DNA from: Citrobacter sp. FP75
GTDB lineage: Bacteria > Pseudomonadota > Gammaproteobacteria > Enterobacterales > Enterobacteriaceae
Length of the DNA: 64,000 nt
Reading direction: 5' to 3'
Assembly (NCBI RefSeq): GCF_018342065.1
Contig: NZ_JAFDOE010000001.1
Coordinates: forward strand, 744,001-808,000
Positions 8,144 through 22,842 of this stretch are shown one piece after another. Below the pieces are notes generated by a model. That model saw nothing but the letters and a program-made list of their open reading frames with translations. It had not been told where the DNA came from and did not search any database. Made by a program: the position numbers and the translations under genes. Positions within the stretch are counted from its first letter, which is position 1. Every line of letters begins with the position of its first letter.

Positions 8144-9565
8144 ATGACGCGACTTGAGCGTGCGATTACTCCTCTTTGCGCCAGCCATCCTGAACTGTGC
8201 GGCATTCTTGCGCTGGATGATAGCCTGGACGCGTTCGCTGCCCGCTATCGGCTAACCGAAATGGCGGAACGCTCCCTGGATGTGCAGTATTACATCTGGG
8301 AAAACGACATGTCCGGGTTGTTGTTGTTTTCGGTGTTGCTGGCTGCGGCGAAACGTGGAGTTCGGGTTCGTTTACTGCTGGATGACAACAATACGCCGGG
8401 TCTGGATGACACGCTGCAATTACTGGATAACCACCCTAATATTGAAGTCCGCCTGTTTAACCCTTTCTCTTTTCGCATATTGCGCGCCGTGGGTTATTTA
8501 ACCGATTTCGCCCGACTTAACCGCCGCATGCACAATAAAAGCTATACCGCCGACGGGGTGGTGACGCTCGTGGGGGGACGCAATATCGGCGATGCCTATT
8601 TTGGCGTCGGTGAACAACCGCTATTTTCTGATTTAGACGTCATGGCCGTTGGACCGGTGGTTAAAGAGGTCGCGGATGACTTTGAACGTTACTGGCAATG
8701 CCAGTCCGTTTCGACACTCAAAAAAGTGCTCTCACTGTCTGAGCCAGAGCCTACCCAGCGTATTGATCTGCCAGAGTCCTGGTATAACGATGATATGACT
8801 CGCCGCTATCTGAATAAGCTGGAAACCAGCCAGTTTATGGCCAGCCTCGATCGGGGGGCGTTGCCACTGATTTGGGCCAAAACGCGCCTGCTCAGCGACG
8901 ACCCGGTAAAAGGCGAGGGGAAGGCACCGCGCCATTCGCTATTACCTCAGCGCTTGTTTGATATTATGGGCTCACCCACCGAGCGTATTGATATTATTTC
9001 CGCCTATTTTGTACCCACCCGTGCGGGCGTGGCGCAACTGCTTCGTCTGGTGAGAAAAGGGGTAAAGATTGCCATTTTAACTAATTCGCTGGCGGCGAAT
9101 GATGTGGCGATTGTCCATGCGGGCTACGCGCGCTGGCGAAAAAAATTGCTGCGCTATGGTGTGGAGTTGTATGAACTTAAACCGACACGCGATCGTACCA
9201 CGGTTGTTCACGATCGCGGATTAACCGGTAATTCAGGTTCCAGTTTGCATGCTAAAACGTTCAGCATTGACGGGCGTAAAGTCTTTATCGGCTCGCTTAA
9301 TTTTGATCCGCGCTCCACATTGCTCAACACCGAAATGGGTTTTGTGATTGAAAGCGAAACCCTGGCGGCGCTGATTCATAACCGTTTTATGCAGAGTCAG
9401 TATGATGTTGCCTGGCAATTGCGTCTCGACCGCTGGGGACGGATTAACTGGGTTGACCGCCAGCAGGGTACTGAGCAGGTGCTGAAAAAAGAACCCGCCA
9501 CCAGATTCTGGAAGCGGGTATTGGTGAAGCTGGCATCCGTACTACCGATTGAATGGTTGCTCTGA
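8144..9565 (+). CDS. clsC: Cardiolipin synthase C
   Basis: Phospholipase-D-superfamily enzyme that joins phosphatidylglycerol and phosphatidylethanolamine into cardiolipin at the inner membrane; the E. coli enzyme works best with YmdB co-expressed. 473 residues with two HKD motifs: H130-K132-D137 (HNKSYTAD) and a second at about residue 369 (HAKTFSID). Start: the ATG at 8144 (stop of ymdB is TGA, then one T) matches the E. coli length; an in-frame ATG at 8126, inside ymdB, would add six residues. C-terminus ends PIEWLL. Convergent with opgC, only 15 bases apart. Confidence 0.93.
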   Translation: MTRLERAITPLCASHPELCGILALDDSLDAFAARYRLTEMAERSLDVQYYIWENDMSGLLLFSVLLAAAKRGVRVRLLLDDNNTPGLDDTLQLLDNHPNIEVRLFNPFSFRILRAVGYLTDFARLNRRMHNKSYTADGVVTLVGGRNIGDAYFGVGEQPLFSDLDVMAVGPVVKEVADDFERYWQCQSVSTLKKVLSLSEPEPTQRIDLPESWYNDDMTRRYLNKLETSQFMASLDRGALPLIWAKTRLLSDDPVKGEGKAPRHSLLPQRLFDIMGSPTERIDIISAYFVPTRAGVAQLLRLVRKGVKIAILTNSLAANDVAIVHAGYARWRKKLLRYGVELYELKPTRDRTTVVHDRGLTGNSGSSLHAKTFSIDGRKVFIGSLNFDPRSTLLNTEMGFVIESETLAALIHNRFMQSQYDVAWQLRLDRWGRINWVDRQQGTEQVLKKEPATRFWKRVLVKLASVLPIEWLL

Positions 9566-9580
9566 ACCTTATCGTGAAAG

Positions 9581-10741
9581 CTAACCGGCAACTGCCTTGT
9601 TTTTGTCCTGCTTAACCGGCGGTTTTCCCGAAAACAGAAACTTCAGCACCGGTATACGTAAATGAATTTCGTACAGTATCACCGCAATCCCGACCACAAA
9701 CAGCAGTCCGCAGAGAAAACCCAGCAGATTCGATGAGATATATGGCGTGATATACGCGCCGAAAAACAGCGTTAACGGATGGTGTACCAGATAGATAAAC
9801 AGCGACGCATTGACGAAATAGGTGACGCGCGCAGACTGAAAATTCAATAAGCGATAGCCGAGCGAGAAGACAACGTTAACCATCCACAGTCCCATCACCA
9901 TGGTTATCACGTATTCGGTTTCGTACATCCAGGCGTCACCGTTGCCGTAGCGTTGGTTAAGCAGGTAGGCCACAAAAGCGATTCCCGCGCCTAGCGTGCA
10001 GCCACGCGAGGGGGTGGTGAACAGCGTTTTCAGATTGGAGTTGGTGAACGCCAGCGCGCCGAGCATAAAGAAAGGCACATAAAACAGCGATTGCATGACC
10101 ACAAAATTAAACATGCCGTCGCTGAGTATAGAAGGGTAGAGGATAAAAATAGTCCGCCTGACGATGGCATACCCCACACCGAGCAAGGCAAAAATCAGCG
10201 TTAGTTTCGCCATTGATACCGGGGCGGCGCGGTTTTCCTCTGCGCGCTCCTGCGCTTTTTTCATTTGGGTGAAAACCCACATGCTTACGGTTGTCAACAC
10301 CACCAGGACCAGTAAAAACCACAGATGAGAAATAAGCTCCCAGGCAAGGGCGTTGTATTTATCGTATCCACTGAGGGTATGCCAGCTGTCTGCTTTTCCC
10401 TTCACATATTGCAGCATGATAAATTGCGGCAGGGTGAGCAATGGAATCGCGGTCAACATCGGGATCCCTACGCGTTCAACACGTACTTTCCACCAGCGTT
10501 TTAATGGATAACGTAAAAAAAGCATGTAGGAAAAATAACCTGAAATAACAAAAAACACCTGCATGCGAAACGCATGGATGAAGTCGTTAAACAGGGTCAG
10601 CCACAACGACGGCTCTGCACTGTTCACGTGCCAGGTGTGTGTGGAATAGATCAATGAGATATGGAATGGGATCCCCAACAACATCAGCCAGGCGCGGATG
10701 GAGTCAAGAAAATATTCACGCGGTGGGGGTACAGGGCTCAT
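9581..10741 (-). CDS. opgC: Glucan succinyltransferase OpgC
   Basis: Integral inner-membrane acyltransferase (acyltransferase-3 family) that adds succinyl groups to osmoregulated periplasmic glucans. 386 residues with about ten membrane helices. The N-terminal family motif [17 protein letters not shown] contains the conserved Arg and His near residues 15-28. Divergent from opgGH, whose products make the glucan backbone. The C-terminal tail is basic ([12 protein letters not shown]). Length is one residue more than in E. coli. Confidence 0.95.
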   Translation of the reverse strand: MSPVPPPREYFLDSIRAWLMLLGIPFHISLIYSTHTWHVNSAEPSLWLTLFNDFIHAFRMQVFFVISGYFSYMLFLRYPLKRWWKVRVERVGIPMLTAIPLLTLPQFIMLQYVKGKADSWHTLSGYDKYNALAWELISHLWFLLVLVVLTTVSMWVFTQMKKAQERAEENRAAPVSMAKLTLIFALLGVGYAIVRRTIFILYPSILSDGMFNFVVMQSLFYVPFFMLGALAFTNSNLKTLFTTPSRGCTLGAGIAFVAYLLNQRYGNGDAWMYETEYVITMVMGLWMVNVVFSLGYRLLNFQSARVTYFVNASLFIYLVHHPLTLFFGAYITPYISSNLLGFLCGLLFVVGIAVILYEIHLRIPVLKFLFSGKPPVKQDKNKAVAG

Positions 10742-15069
<4,328 letters not shown>

Positions 15070-15083
15070 ACGTCCTGAAATGT

Positions 15084-15114
15084 AAAAATACCGGCCTGGC
15101 GCCGGTATTTTTTT
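15084..15114 (+). terminator. Intrinsic terminator of opgGH
   Basis: Stem AAAATACCGGC / GCCGGTATTTT (11 bp) with a CTGGC loop, followed by a run of T. Fifteen bases after the opgH stop. Confidence 0.92.
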
Positions 15115-15143
15115 ATGCGGTTACAACGTTAATGAGGGTTCAG

Positions 15144-15371
15144 ATGCGAATACTTGCCGTTAGTGTCATGGTCTTCTTGCTGAGCGGGTGCGGCAGTATT
15201 ATTAGCCGGACGATCCCAGGACAGGGACACGGAAATCAATACTATCCCGGCGTGCAATGGGATGTCCGCGATTCGGCGTGGCGCTATGTCACCATCCTCG
15301 ATCTACCTTTTTCGCTGGTGTTTGATACGCTGCTGCTGCCCCTTGATATCCACCACGGGCCTTATGAGTAA
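15144..15371 (+). CDS. yceK: DUF1375 lipoprotein YceK
   Basis: 75-residue lipoprotein of unknown function. Signal peptide MRILAVSVMVFLLSGC gives lipidated Cys16; the mature part (GSIISRTIPGQGHGNQYYPG and DLPFSLVFDTLLLP) is almost unchanged between enterics. ATG at 15144 is chosen because GAGGG lies 7 bases upstream and it matches family length; an in-frame ATG at 15132 would lack a ribosome site. Its stop codon abuts the stop of msyB on the other strand. Confidence 0.92.
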   Translation: MRILAVSVMVFLLSGCGSIISRTIPGQGHGNQYYPGVQWDVRDSAWRYVTILDLPFSLVFDTLLLPLDIHHGPYE

Positions 15372-15746
15372 TTATCGCTCATCCCATTCGTCGGCTGCCG
15401 TTTGACCCTCTTCGGTATCAAGAGGTGGTTCAAGCTGAAATTCACCTTCATCCCACTCGTGGAGGGTGTTTTCTTCCAGCCACTCCTGGCGAATTTCAAT
15501 CTCATCATAATCGCCATCAAAGACGCTTTGCGCTGCTTCACCGCTGAGCATCGGCAAACATTCGCCTTCCTCATCTTCGTCGGCGAAAAATTCGGCCTGC
15601 CACATAATGTCACCATCCTGTAGCACATATTTTTGTACGTTCAGTTGTTGAACGCTGGCGTCGTCAGGTTCAAGGTCGGGGTTATCAGCCAGAAACTCTT
15701 CACGGGCAGCATCAATGGCTTCTTCCAGCGTGGCATACATGGTCAT
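15372..15746 (-). CDS. msyB: Acidic protein MsyB
   Basis: 124-residue soluble, very acidic protein (runs such as DEDEEGE and EEEFL, with many Asp and Glu and few basic residues). Found in E. coli as a multicopy suppressor of secY and secA mutants and strongly induced in stationary phase; its molecular action is unknown. Ends back to back with yceK with no spacer, so any terminator must lie inside coding sequence. Confidence 0.94.
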   Translation of the reverse strand: MTMYATLEEAIDAAREEFLADNPDLEPDDASVQQLNVQKYVLQDGDIMWQAEFFADEDEEGECLPMLSGEAAQSVFDGDYDEIEIRQEWLEENTLHEWDEGEFQLEPPLDTEEGQTAADEWDER

Positions 15747-15827
15747 CAGCGTCTCCCTTTGATTTAATGAAGTATTCAGGGAAATAATAGTTGATTCTTC
15801 GATAGTTCAAGTATGAATGCGCAAAAA

Positions 15828-17048
15828 TCATTCTGCGCGCTGGGCTTCCCGACGTCGGCGCAGGCTGTTCCATGAGTAGATGGCGTTGAATAAGACGACG
15901 CCTGCGGTGACGCAGAAGACGGCGCGAAAGCCATAGTTGGCTGAAATAGCCGCACCCATCAGCGGCCCTGTCACGTTGCCAATATCACGAAACGACTGGT
16001 TGTAACTGAAAATACGTCCGGCTATTTGGTTGGTTGAGTTATAAACCAGCAGCGTTTGCACGGCAGGCAATAGCGCACCGTCGGCTGCGCCGAGTAGAAA
16101 ACGCAGAACACCGAGCTGCCAGGGGGTCTGTACAAATGACATCGGGATAAGCAGCAGCACGGAAATGACCAGCGCGACAATCAGGATCTTCTCCGGGCCG
16201 ATTCGGTCACCCAGTTTGCCCAACCGCGGCGCGCTGATTAAGGCTGCCACGCCGGGAATGGAAGCGATCATGCCGCTAATAAACGCGATATTGCTGACGT
16301 TACCGGCAAGTTCCCGCACATATAACGTCAGAATGGGCGCGATAGACCCGGTCGCGACCTGGATTATCAGGGTGGTGATGAACAGACTCAGCACCAGCTT
16401 TGGATTTTTTAGGGAGCCGACGACGTCCCGAATGTGCAGCATCTCTTTTTTACTGATTGGTTGAAAATTCTCACGGATAAAAAATAACGTCAGAATAAAA
16501 CAGAGCAGCAGCACGCTGGCGGTAATAAAGAAAACGGGGCGCAGTCCATACTGGTCGGCAAGTAAGCCCCCCGCCAGCGGACCCAGCAGTGCGCCGCTGA
16601 CGCCGCCAGTTGATAACGTTCCCAGCGCCCAACCGCTTTTATTACGCGGAACCTGGGTGGCGATCAACGCATTGGCATTGGGAATAAACCCACCAAGCAG
16701 CCCTAACAGCGCACGCAGGATTAAAAACTGCCAGATATTTTGCGCCAGCCCCATTAACAGCATCACGATAGCCATCCCCAGCGCTGAACGCAGGAGCATG
16801 ATCTTTCTGCCTTTGCGATCCGCAAGACCACCCCAGAAAGGTGAAGCGATAGCTGAAAAAAGAAAAGTAATGCTGAACACCAGACCCGACCACATGTTCA
16901 GGGCACCGTGTCCCGTTACGCCGAGGCTTTCGACATACAGGGGTAAGAATGGCATCACCAGGCTAAATGCCGCGCCGGTTAAAAAGCAACCGAGCCAGGC
17001 AACCGTGAGATTGCGTTTCCAGTTTATGGGGACATCTGAGGGTGACAT
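15828..17048 (-). CDS. mdtG: Multidrug exporter MdtG (MFS)
   Basis: Proton-driven drug efflux protein of the major facilitator superfamily (DHA1 group), giving fosfomycin and deoxycholate resistance when overexpressed in E. coli. 406 residues with 12 predicted helices; motif A is [10 protein letters not shown] after helix 2 and motif C the glycine-rich [13 protein letters not shown] in helix 5. Belongs to the MarA/SoxS/Rob regulon in E. coli; I did not find a convincing marbox by eye. Single gene, transcribed away from lpxL with a palindrome between. Confidence 0.93.
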   Translation of the reverse strand: MSPSDVPINWKRNLTVAWLGCFLTGAAFSLVMPFLPLYVESLGVTGHGALNMWSGLVFSITFLFSAIASPFWGGLADRKGRKIMLLRSALGMAIVMLLMGLAQNIWQFLILRALLGLLGGFIPNANALIATQVPRNKSGWALGTLSTGGVSGALLGPLAGGLLADQYGLRPVFFITASVLLLCFILTLFFIRENFQPISKKEMLHIRDVVGSLKNPKLVLSLFITTLIIQVATGSIAPILTLYVRELAGNVSNIAFISGMIASIPGVAALISAPRLGKLGDRIGPEKILIVALVISVLLLIPMSFVQTPWQLGVLRFLLGAADGALLPAVQTLLVYNSTNQIAGRIFSYNQSFRDIGNVTGPLMGAAISANYGFRAVFCVTAGVVLFNAIYSWNSLRRRREAQRAE

Positions 17049-17174
17049 AGCGATCCGCAGTATGGCGCGCTGTTTGCGCTATCGTTTGAAGATAAATAAG
17101 CAGACTAATTATGCGCCTGGTTGATAGTCACCGCAACGCGAAGAGCAGTTAAACCTAAACGGGTGATGTGAGGC

Positions 17175-17196
17175 GTTGCAGCCCGCGGGCTGCAAC
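17175..17196. other. Perfect 22-bp palindrome between lpxL and mdtG
   Basis: GTTGCAGCCCG and CGGGCTGCAAC form a gapless perfect inverted repeat six bases after the lpxL stop. No T-run follows on either strand, so it is not a textbook intrinsic terminator; it may still end lpxL transcripts or protect their 3' ends. Confidence 0.7.
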
Positions 17197-17201
17197 CGGG
17201 T

Positions 17202-18122
17202 TCAGTACAGGGAGGGAGCACCTTCAGGGCGCGTTTTGAAGCGGCGGTGTAGCCACATATATTGCTCCGGTGCCATCATGATGCATCGCTCGATAATTTT
17301 GTTCATCCATGCGGCGGTGGTTTCAGCGTCGTCGAGCGGTGGCGAACATTCTGGCGGTAGCATAATTAGCTGATACCCTTTGCCGTCGGGCTTACGGCGG
17401 GGAACAAATGGTACCAGACACGCATTGGACATCCGTGACAGCATCCACGTACCTGACGTCGTCGCGGCTTGTTCCACGGCAAACAGCGGCACAAAGACGC
17501 TGGCACGGGGACCGTAGTCGTGATCCGGCGCATACCAGACCACTTCACCTTTCTTCAGTGCTTTGATCATCCCTTTCAGGTCTTTGCGATCGAGCATTGA
17601 TTTATTGGAGCGCATACGCCCCCAGGTTTGCAGCCAGTCGAGCAGCGGGTTGTCGTTGGGGCGATACACACCGATACCGGGTTCCTGTAAACCAAACTGG
17701 CGTGCGCCCAACTCAAGCGTCAGAAAATGCAGACCGACTAACAGGATCCCGCGCTGCTGCGCCTGAACGTCGCGGATATGCTCCATACCGATGACCTCGG
17801 TCCAGCGCGTAATGCGACGGTCGGACCAGAACCAGGCCATGCCGGTTTCCACGACGCCCATACCGACGGACTCAAAGTTTTTTACCACCATCTGCTGGCG
17901 TTCTTGCTCGCTCATGTGTGGGAAGCACAGTTCCAGATTACGCGAAACAATCTTTGCCCGGCGTTTCATCACATGTAACGCCAGGCGACCTAATGCACAG
18001 CCCAGCTTATAGAGGAACGGATAGGGTAACTGCACGATCAACCAAAGGATGCCAATACCTAGCCAGGTTAACCAATAACGTGGATGCAGTAGCGCAGCCG
18101 AGAACTTGGGTAAATTCGTCAT
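17202..18122 (-). CDS. lpxL: Lipid A lauroyltransferase LpxL
   Basis: Transfers laurate from acyl-ACP to Kdo2-lipid IVA at the cytoplasmic face of the inner membrane. 306 residues, one N-terminal membrane anchor (about 17-37), then the lysophospholipid acyltransferase domain with the catalytic H-x4-E motif HFLTLE (about 132-137) and [13 protein letters not shown] at 18122 chosen because it starts MTNLPKF as in the family; a longer in-frame reading to 18314 is non-homologous upstream DNA. Divergent from trhO across 222 bases. Confidence 0.96.
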   Translation of the reverse strand: MTNLPKFSAALLHPRYWLTWLGIGILWLIVQLPYPFLYKLGCALGRLALHVMKRRAKIVSRNLELCFPHMSEQERQQMVVKNFESVGMGVVETGMAWFWSDRRITRWTEVIGMEHIRDVQAQQRGILLVGLHFLTLELGARQFGLQEPGIGVYRPNDNPLLDWLQTWGRMRSNKSMLDRKDLKGMIKALKKGEVVWYAPDHDYGPRASVFVPLFAVEQAATTSGTWMLSRMSNACLVPFVPRRKPDGKGYQLIMLPPECSPPLDDAETTAAWMNKIIERCIMMAPEQYMWLHRRFKTRPEGAPSLY

Positions 18123-18344
18123 GTCTATCCTGTCATTAAACGACCAATGCTCTGTATTGTCGCATTTTTTCGCGCGTATCAAAAATTTGTGACGGGAGAA
18201 TGGTTGAGTTTTCGTCAATTGTTGTGACGTTTTTATCATGGAGTAGGAAATGTAGCGTAAAATGTGTGGATGTAAATTAGCAATGTTTGCTTTATGATGC
18301 CGGCCGATTTTCATCTTTTTTATTGATTGCAGGATTCGTACACC

Positions 18345-19397
18345 ATGCCAGTGTTACACAATCGCATTTCGAATGACGCGCTCAAAGCCAAAATGTTGGC
18401 TGAGTCTGAGCCGCGCATCACGATTTCGTTCTATAAATATTTCACCCTCGTGGATCCCCAGCACACCCGTGATGCATTGTACCAGCTGTTCACCGGGCTG
18501 AACGTCTTCGGGCGCGTGTATCTGGCGCACGAAGGTATTAACGCACAAATCAGCGTGCCGCAAAGCAAGGCTGAGGCCTTTCGCCAACAGCTGTACGCCT
18601 TTGATCCTGCGTTTTCCGAGCTGCGTCTTAATATTGCGCTGGACGATGACGGAAAATCGTTCTGGGTACTGCGCATGAAGGTCCGTGAGCGCATTGTGGC
18701 AGATGGCATTGATGATCCAGCTTTTGACGCCAGTAACGTCGGTGATTATCTGAAAGCGGCAGAAGTGAACGCCATGCTTGACGATCCTGACGCGGTGTTT
18801 ATTGATATGCGCAACCACTATGAGTATGAGGTGGGGCATTTTGAGAACGCCATGGAGATCCCGGCTGATACGTTTCGCGATCAGTTGCCGAAAGCTGTTG
18901 AAATGATGCAGGAACATAAAGACAAAAAAATCGTGATGTACTGCACGGGCGGTATTCGCTGTGAGAAGGCCAGCGCCTGGATGAAACACAACGGATTCAG
19001 CAAAGTCTGGCATATTGAGGGCGGTATTATTGAATACGCCCGCAAAGCCCGTGAGCAGGGACTTCCGGTACGCTTTATTGGTAAAAACTTTGTTTTTGAT
19101 GAGCGTATGGGAGAGCGGATCTCTGAAGATGTTATTGCGCATTGTCATCAGTGTGGGGTGGCGTGCGACAGCCATACCAATTGCAAAAACGACGGCTGCC
19201 ATCTGCTGTTTATTCAATGCCCGGCCTGCGCCGAGAAGCATAAAGGGTGCTGCAGCGACCTGTGTTGTGAAGAGAGTACGCTGCCGGAAGAGGAGCAACG
19301 CCGCCTTCGCGCGGGTCGTGAGAACGGCAATAAGATCTTTAATAAATCCCGCGGTCGTCTGAATACCAAACTGGGTATTCCGGATCCTACGCGATAG
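18345..19397 (+). CDS. trhO: tRNA uridine(34) hydroxylase TrhO (rhodanese family)
   Basis: Oxygen-dependent enzyme that makes 5-hydroxyuridine at the wobble position of tRNAs, a step toward cmo5U and mcmo5U; formerly yceA. 350 residues: N-terminal UPF0176 domain, a rhodanese domain (about 146-240) with active-site loop [11 protein letters not shown], and a C-terminal cysteine-rich zinc-type region ([24 protein letters not shown]). ATG at 18345 matches the family start MPVLHNRIS. Followed by a REP hairpin. Confidence 0.95.
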   Translation: MPVLHNRISNDALKAKMLAESEPRITISFYKYFTLVDPQHTRDALYQLFTGLNVFGRVYLAHEGINAQISVPQSKAEAFRQQLYAFDPAFSELRLNIALDDDGKSFWVLRMKVRERIVADGIDDPAFDASNVGDYLKAAEVNAMLDDPDAVFIDMRNHYEYEVGHFENAMEIPADTFRDQLPKAVEMMQEHKDKKIVMYCTGGIRCEKASAWMKHNGFSKVWHIEGGIIEYARKAREQGLPVRFIGKNFVFDERMGERISEDVIAHCHQCGVACDSHTNCKNDGCHLLFIQCPACAEKHKGCCSDLCCEESTLPEEEQRRLRAGRENGNKIFNKSRGRLNTKLGIPDPTR

Positions 19398-19400
19398 CAT

Positions 19401-19435
19401 TATGCCGGATGATGGCAGCAGCCTCATCCGGCATA
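19401..19435. repeat. REP palindrome after trhO
   Basis: TATGCCGGATGA and TCATCCGGCATA form a 12-bp perfect stem around 11 bases, typical of enterobacterial REP (PU) units at 3' ends. It lies between the convergent trhO and yceI genes. Confidence 0.85.
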
Positions 19436-19444
19436 AATAAGACG

Positions 19445-20020
19445 TTATTTCTGCTGAACGCCTTCCACCGAGATGATTAAATCGACTTCCTGCGAAGCAG
19501 GGCCGAGGTCGGTAGTGATGTTAAAATCCTTCAGTTTAATTTTCCCTTGTGCTTCAAAGCCCGCACGGGTGCCACCCCACGGATCGCCTCCCTGACCGAT
19601 GAGTTTCGCATCCAGCGTGACCGGTTTGGTGACGCCGTTCAGAGTCAGATCGCCGGTGATATCCAGATCGTTACCTGCTTTCTTCACGCTGGTGGAGGTG
19701 AAGGCCGCCTGTGGGAATTTTGCCACGTTGAGGAAATCTGCGCTGCGCAGGTGCTTGTCACGCTCAGCGTGGTTGGTGTCAACGCTGTTGGTGTTAATGG
19801 TGACGTTCACCTTATCGGCGGCAGGATTTTTTTCATCGAAGGTAAAAGAACCGTCGAAGTCTTTAAAGGTGCCATACAGCCAGCTGTACCCCAGATGCTG
19901 AATACGAAAATTAACAAAGGCATGTTGTCCTTCTTTGTCGATTTTGTAATCTGCCGCGATGGCCGAACCGGTGGTAAACAGCAAAGAAGCGAGAGTCAGT
20001 CCCAGCAGGTTTTTTTTCAT
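19445..20020 (-). CDS. yceI: Periplasmic lipocalin-like protein YceI
   Basis: 191-residue secreted protein of the YceI family, an elongated beta-barrel that binds a long polyisoprenoid in homologues; induced by high pH and osmotic stress in E. coli. Signal peptide ends ...[11 protein letters not shown]. Family segments [15 protein letters not shown] and [16 protein letters not shown] are present. Forms a pair with yceJ, whose stop is one base upstream of this ATG. Confidence 0.95.
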   Translation of the reverse strand: MKKNLLGLTLASLLFTTGSAIAADYKIDKEGQHAFVNFRIQHLGYSWLYGTFKDFDGSFTFDEKNPAADKVNVTINTNSVDTNHAERDKHLRSADFLNVAKFPQAAFTSTSVKKAGNDLDITGDLTLNGVTKPVTLDAKLIGQGGDPWGGTRAGFEAQGKIKLKDFNITTDLGPASQEVDLIISVEGVQQK

Positions 20021-20021
20021 T

Positions 20022-20588
20022 TTAAGCTCCATAGTCAGATGACGATTTTCCCAACATGCGATTAAGGGTATCGTCGTTATCGATAAAGTGATGTTTCAGG
20101 GCCATTAGCCCATGCAGAAGCGACAAAACCACAACGGTCCAGGCAAGCCACAGATGCAGACTACCGGCGAGATCGGCCTGAACGCCCGCGTTGGCAAGGG
20201 TGGCGGGGACCTCAAACCAGCCAAAGACGCTGATCGCCTTGCCGTCTGCGGTCGAGATCAGATACCCGCTGATGACGATAGAAAACAGCAGAATATATAA
20301 GCTGAGATGGCCCAGGGCCGCCGCAAGGCGCGTTAAACGGGAGTAACTTTTAAGCGCCGCAGGGGGAGGGGAGAGCAGTCGCCAGACCACGCGTATCACC
20401 AGCCCCATCATCAGCAGCACGCCGATGCTTTTATGCAGTTCAGGCGCCTGGTGATACCAGCCATCGTAATAGCTGAGCGTGACCATCCATAAACCCAATG
20501 CAAACATGCCATACACGGCCAGCGCCACCACCCAGTGCAATGCGGCTGACACCACGCCATAGCGCTGTGGACTATTATTGAATTGCAT
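20022..20588 (-). CDS. yceJ: Cytochrome b561 family protein YceJ
   Basis: 188-residue inner-membrane diheme cytochrome b561, four membrane helices with histidines at the usual places ([36 protein letters not shown]). Electron partner unknown; related CybB uses ubiquinol or superoxide. Start at 20588 is the family start [11 protein letters not shown]. One base before yceI, so both are one transcription unit. Confidence 0.93.
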   Translation of the reverse strand: MQFNNSPQRYGVVSAALHWVVALAVYGMFALGLWMVTLSYYDGWYHQAPELHKSIGVLLMMGLVIRVVWRLLSPPPAALKSYSRLTRLAAALGHLSLYILLFSIVISGYLISTADGKAISVFGWFEVPATLANAGVQADLAGSLHLWLAWTVVVLSLLHGLMALKHHFIDNDDTLNRMLGKSSSDYGA

Positions 20589-20849
20589 AAGCACACCGAT
20601 AGATATTTCAGAAGTGAATGAAAATGGCGTGTAAAAGACATTAATGCAACTAATAAATAACAATAGTGATGATATTTATTTTTAATTCAATAAATTTGAT
20701 TTATTGATGAGTTAATCATCAGGTGTTTAGAGAAAGGTGGCAGGTGATGCTTGCTTTGCCGGCAGTTGATAGGTTTTTGATTGTTCAATTAATTGCAATG
20801 AAAATTAAGGTAATTTCAGTTACTGTAAATTATTGTCAATAAGATAAGG

Positions 20850-20969
20850 TCAGAAAAACATAATATATATCACGTCCATGATCGCCAGCAGTGACCATAA
20901 AATAATGTAGAGCATCAAATGCTCGCGAATATTATTAACCAGATAGTTAATGATGCGGCGCATCAACAT
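20850..20969 (-). CDS. yceO: Small membrane protein YceO
   Basis: 39-codon gene with a good ribosome site (TGAGGAATA before ATG). Product: a basic N-terminus ([17 protein letters not shown]) followed by one membrane helix ([22 protein letters not shown]). It resembles the C-terminal part of the YceO protein of E. coli (shared [10 protein letters not shown] and LLAIMD), and lies in the same place between yceJ and solA. Function unknown. A start at the second ATG (20963) is possible. Confidence 0.8.
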   Translation of the reverse strand: MLMRRIINYLVNNIREHLMLYIILWSLLAIMDVIYIMFF

Positions 20970-21014
20970 TATTCCTCAAATAAAAATGGCCTCAATGACG
21001 AGGCCATGTTGTGG

Positions 21015-22133
21015 TTATTGTTTAAAACGGCTCAGTTTGAACGGCGTCAGGTCAAAGGCTGACGGTTTGTCCTGGGCAAAATCGGCAGCAATTTCCCCCA
21101 GCACCGAGGCAAACTTAAAGCCGTGACCGCTCAGCCCGGTAATAATAAGCGTGTTGTCATGCCCAGGCAGTGTATCAATAATAAAGTCTTCATCCGGGGA
21201 GTTATCGTAGGTGCAGGACGCACCGTGCAGACAACATCCCACGCCAGGCAGAACAGAACGCAGGAACGGGAAGGCTTCTGAACCATCGCTGGCGACAGCG
21301 GCAAACGCTTTACGCTCTTCGGCTGAGTGAATGACCTGTCCACCGTTATGTTTACCAATCTTCAGTTCGTCATTCTCGGCCGGGAAACCGTAATATTGAT
21401 CGCCATTAGGCAATTCGCCGGTGAAGGCCGGAAAGTTGTTTTTAACGCTGTAGCGCCCGTCGGCCTGATACCACGCGAACACTTTACGCACTGGTTGTAT
21501 CGGCAGTTCCGGTACTAATGCCTGCACCCAGGTTCCGGCGCTGACCAGCGCTTTTTTCGCGTGGTAGTCGCCGTCCGCTGTCTCAACCGTTACGCCATCA
21601 TCATGATGGTGAATTGCGGTGACCGGGCATTTAAACAGCTGTGCGCAGCCTGATTCTTCAGCCAGGCGGATCCAGGTCTTAATGGCTAACTCACTGCGCA
21701 GAAAACCTGAATCGGCCTCAAATAAACCAATATAGTTTTCCGGGACACGAATTTCGGGCCAGCGAGCCATGATGGCAGCGGCGTCCAGTTGTTCCACGTT
21801 GAGCTGCCACTGTTTTGCACTTTGCGCCACGTTAGATAAGAACGTTGAATCTGCCGGGCCGAGGTTGATCACGCCAGAACGAACAAAAACAGGTTCTTCA
21901 TTATGTTTGGTGAGTTCATCCCACAATGTCTGCGCACGCAGTACCAGCGGAACGTATTTTTCACCTTCACCATAAGCATGACGAATTAAACGTGTATCGC
22001 CGTGGTGGCTACCCTGTTGATGCGGTGGCATATGTGCATCGATCATCAGTACATTCAGACCGGCGCGCGTGGCATAGTATCCGGCGGCGGCGCCTACGGA
22101 ACCGCTGCCAATAATGATTAAGTCGTATCTCAT
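21015..22133 (-). CDS. solA: N-methyl-L-tryptophan oxidase SolA
   Basis: Flavin enzyme of the monomeric sarcosine oxidase family, oxidising N-methyl-L-tryptophan (weakly sarcosine) to the amino acid, formaldehyde and peroxide. 372 residues: Rossmann FAD motif [19 protein letters not shown] at 6-24; the Cys that holds FAD covalently lies in [13 protein letters not shown] (about 308); C-terminal [14 protein letters not shown] contacts the flavin. The ATG at 22133 begins MRYDLIII; the longer reading to 22241 passes through the bssS terminator and is rejected. Confidence 0.95.
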   Translation of the reverse strand: MRYDLIIIGSGSVGAAAGYYATRAGLNVLMIDAHMPPHQQGSHHGDTRLIRHAYGEGEKYVPLVLRAQTLWDELTKHNEEPVFVRSGVINLGPADSTFLSNVAQSAKQWQLNVEQLDAAAIMARWPEIRVPENYIGLFEADSGFLRSELAIKTWIRLAEESGCAQLFKCPVTAIHHHDDGVTVETADGDYHAKKALVSAGTWVQALVPELPIQPVRKVFAWYQADGRYSVKNNFPAFTGELPNGDQYYGFPAENDELKIGKHNGGQVIHSAEERKAFAAVASDGSEAFPFLRSVLPGVGCCLHGASCTYDNSPDEDFIIDTLPGHDNTLIITGLSGHGFKFASVLGEIAADFAQDKPSAFDLTPFKLSRFKQ

Positions 22134-22202
22134 CCGCTTCTCTCTGCAATCGCGATAGTATACCCTAAATAACTGACCCGTATTATTCAACCATGAAATA
22201 AG

Positions 22203-22225
22203 AAAGGCACCGTTACGGTGCCTTT
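22203..22225 (-). terminator. Intrinsic terminator after bssS
   Basis: 10-bp perfect stem AAAGGCACCG / CGGTGCCTTT with a three-base loop, 20 bases after the bssS stop, separating it from solA. Confidence 0.85.
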
Positions 22226-22246
22226 TGATGGTTGGGTGCATCAGAT

Positions 22247-22501
22247 TTAATGACGCTGATACTCATTCGCTGGGAAATCACCTGATTCAATTTTGGCGAT
22301 TCCGGCTTCTAATATCGAAATAAATTGCCTGGCAACATCAGTGGTTAACCAGAGCGTTTGACCAACTTCAGTCCCATCCGGGTCCGGGCGATTCGGGGTC
22401 TGGTAGTGCAAACGCAGCATCAGCGCATCGTAGCTATCAACAGTGCTGATGTCCCATCCTACAAGCGGATGAGTCTGAATGACTTCATTATTCTTTTCCA
22501 T
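22247..22501 (-). CDS. bssS: Biofilm regulator BssS
   Basis: 84-residue small cytoplasmic protein that affects biofilm formation and the indole/AI-2 response in E. coli; mechanism unknown. Nearly identical to the family across [20 protein letters not shown] and [20 protein letters not shown]. Two consecutive ATG codons occur (22504 and 22501) after AGGGGG; the second gives the described length. It has its own terminator and 341 bases of non-coding DNA upstream. Confidence 0.93.
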   Translation of the reverse strand: MEKNNEVIQTHPLVGWDISTVDSYDALMLRLHYQTPNRPDPDGTEVGQTLWLTTDVARQFISILEAGIAKIESGDFPANEYQRH

Positions 22502-22842
22502 CATGCCCCCTAATTCGTGTTACTAGACAACGGTTTTCGAGGTTCAATGCGTTTTTTCTGAAGCAAGTTCAGTATATCAATAAATAAGGGTATTCACTGA
22601 AAATTTAAAGAGGGCAGGGCATAATTTTTTTGTTTTAAGTGTTATCTGAACGATAAACCGGCATGTTATTCATATTTTTTTAGCATGTTGTGCAGTTATT
22701 TTGTGGTTTTGACTAAAAGGTAATCAGTGTGAAAATAAACATTATCTGATTTGTTGGGGGGAGATTGCGCGAAACCGGTAAGGTATGTGGAAATAAAAAA
22801 GCCGGGGCGACCCGGCAAAAAAACATCACGGTATATCATTTT
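22502..22842. promoter_or_regulatory. bssS upstream region and dinI 3' region
   Basis: 341 bases, AT-rich from about 22560 to 22740, with no ORF I can support. It must hold the bssS promoter; the right end carries the dinI terminator. Nothing else recognised. Confidence 0.5.
22796..22822 (-). terminator. Intrinsic terminator of dinI
   Basis: Stem GCCGGG / CCCGGC with a GCGA loop; on the minus strand it is followed by TTTTTT. Twenty bases after the dinI stop. Confidence 0.9.

Noticed and set aside
18354-19427. 357-codon open frame antisense to trhO
   Set aside because: Mirror of a well-conserved gene's codon bias; no ribosome site, no recognisable domain.
21015-22241. Longer solA reading starting at 22241
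   Set aside because: The added 36 residues cross the bssS terminator and are not flavoprotein-like.
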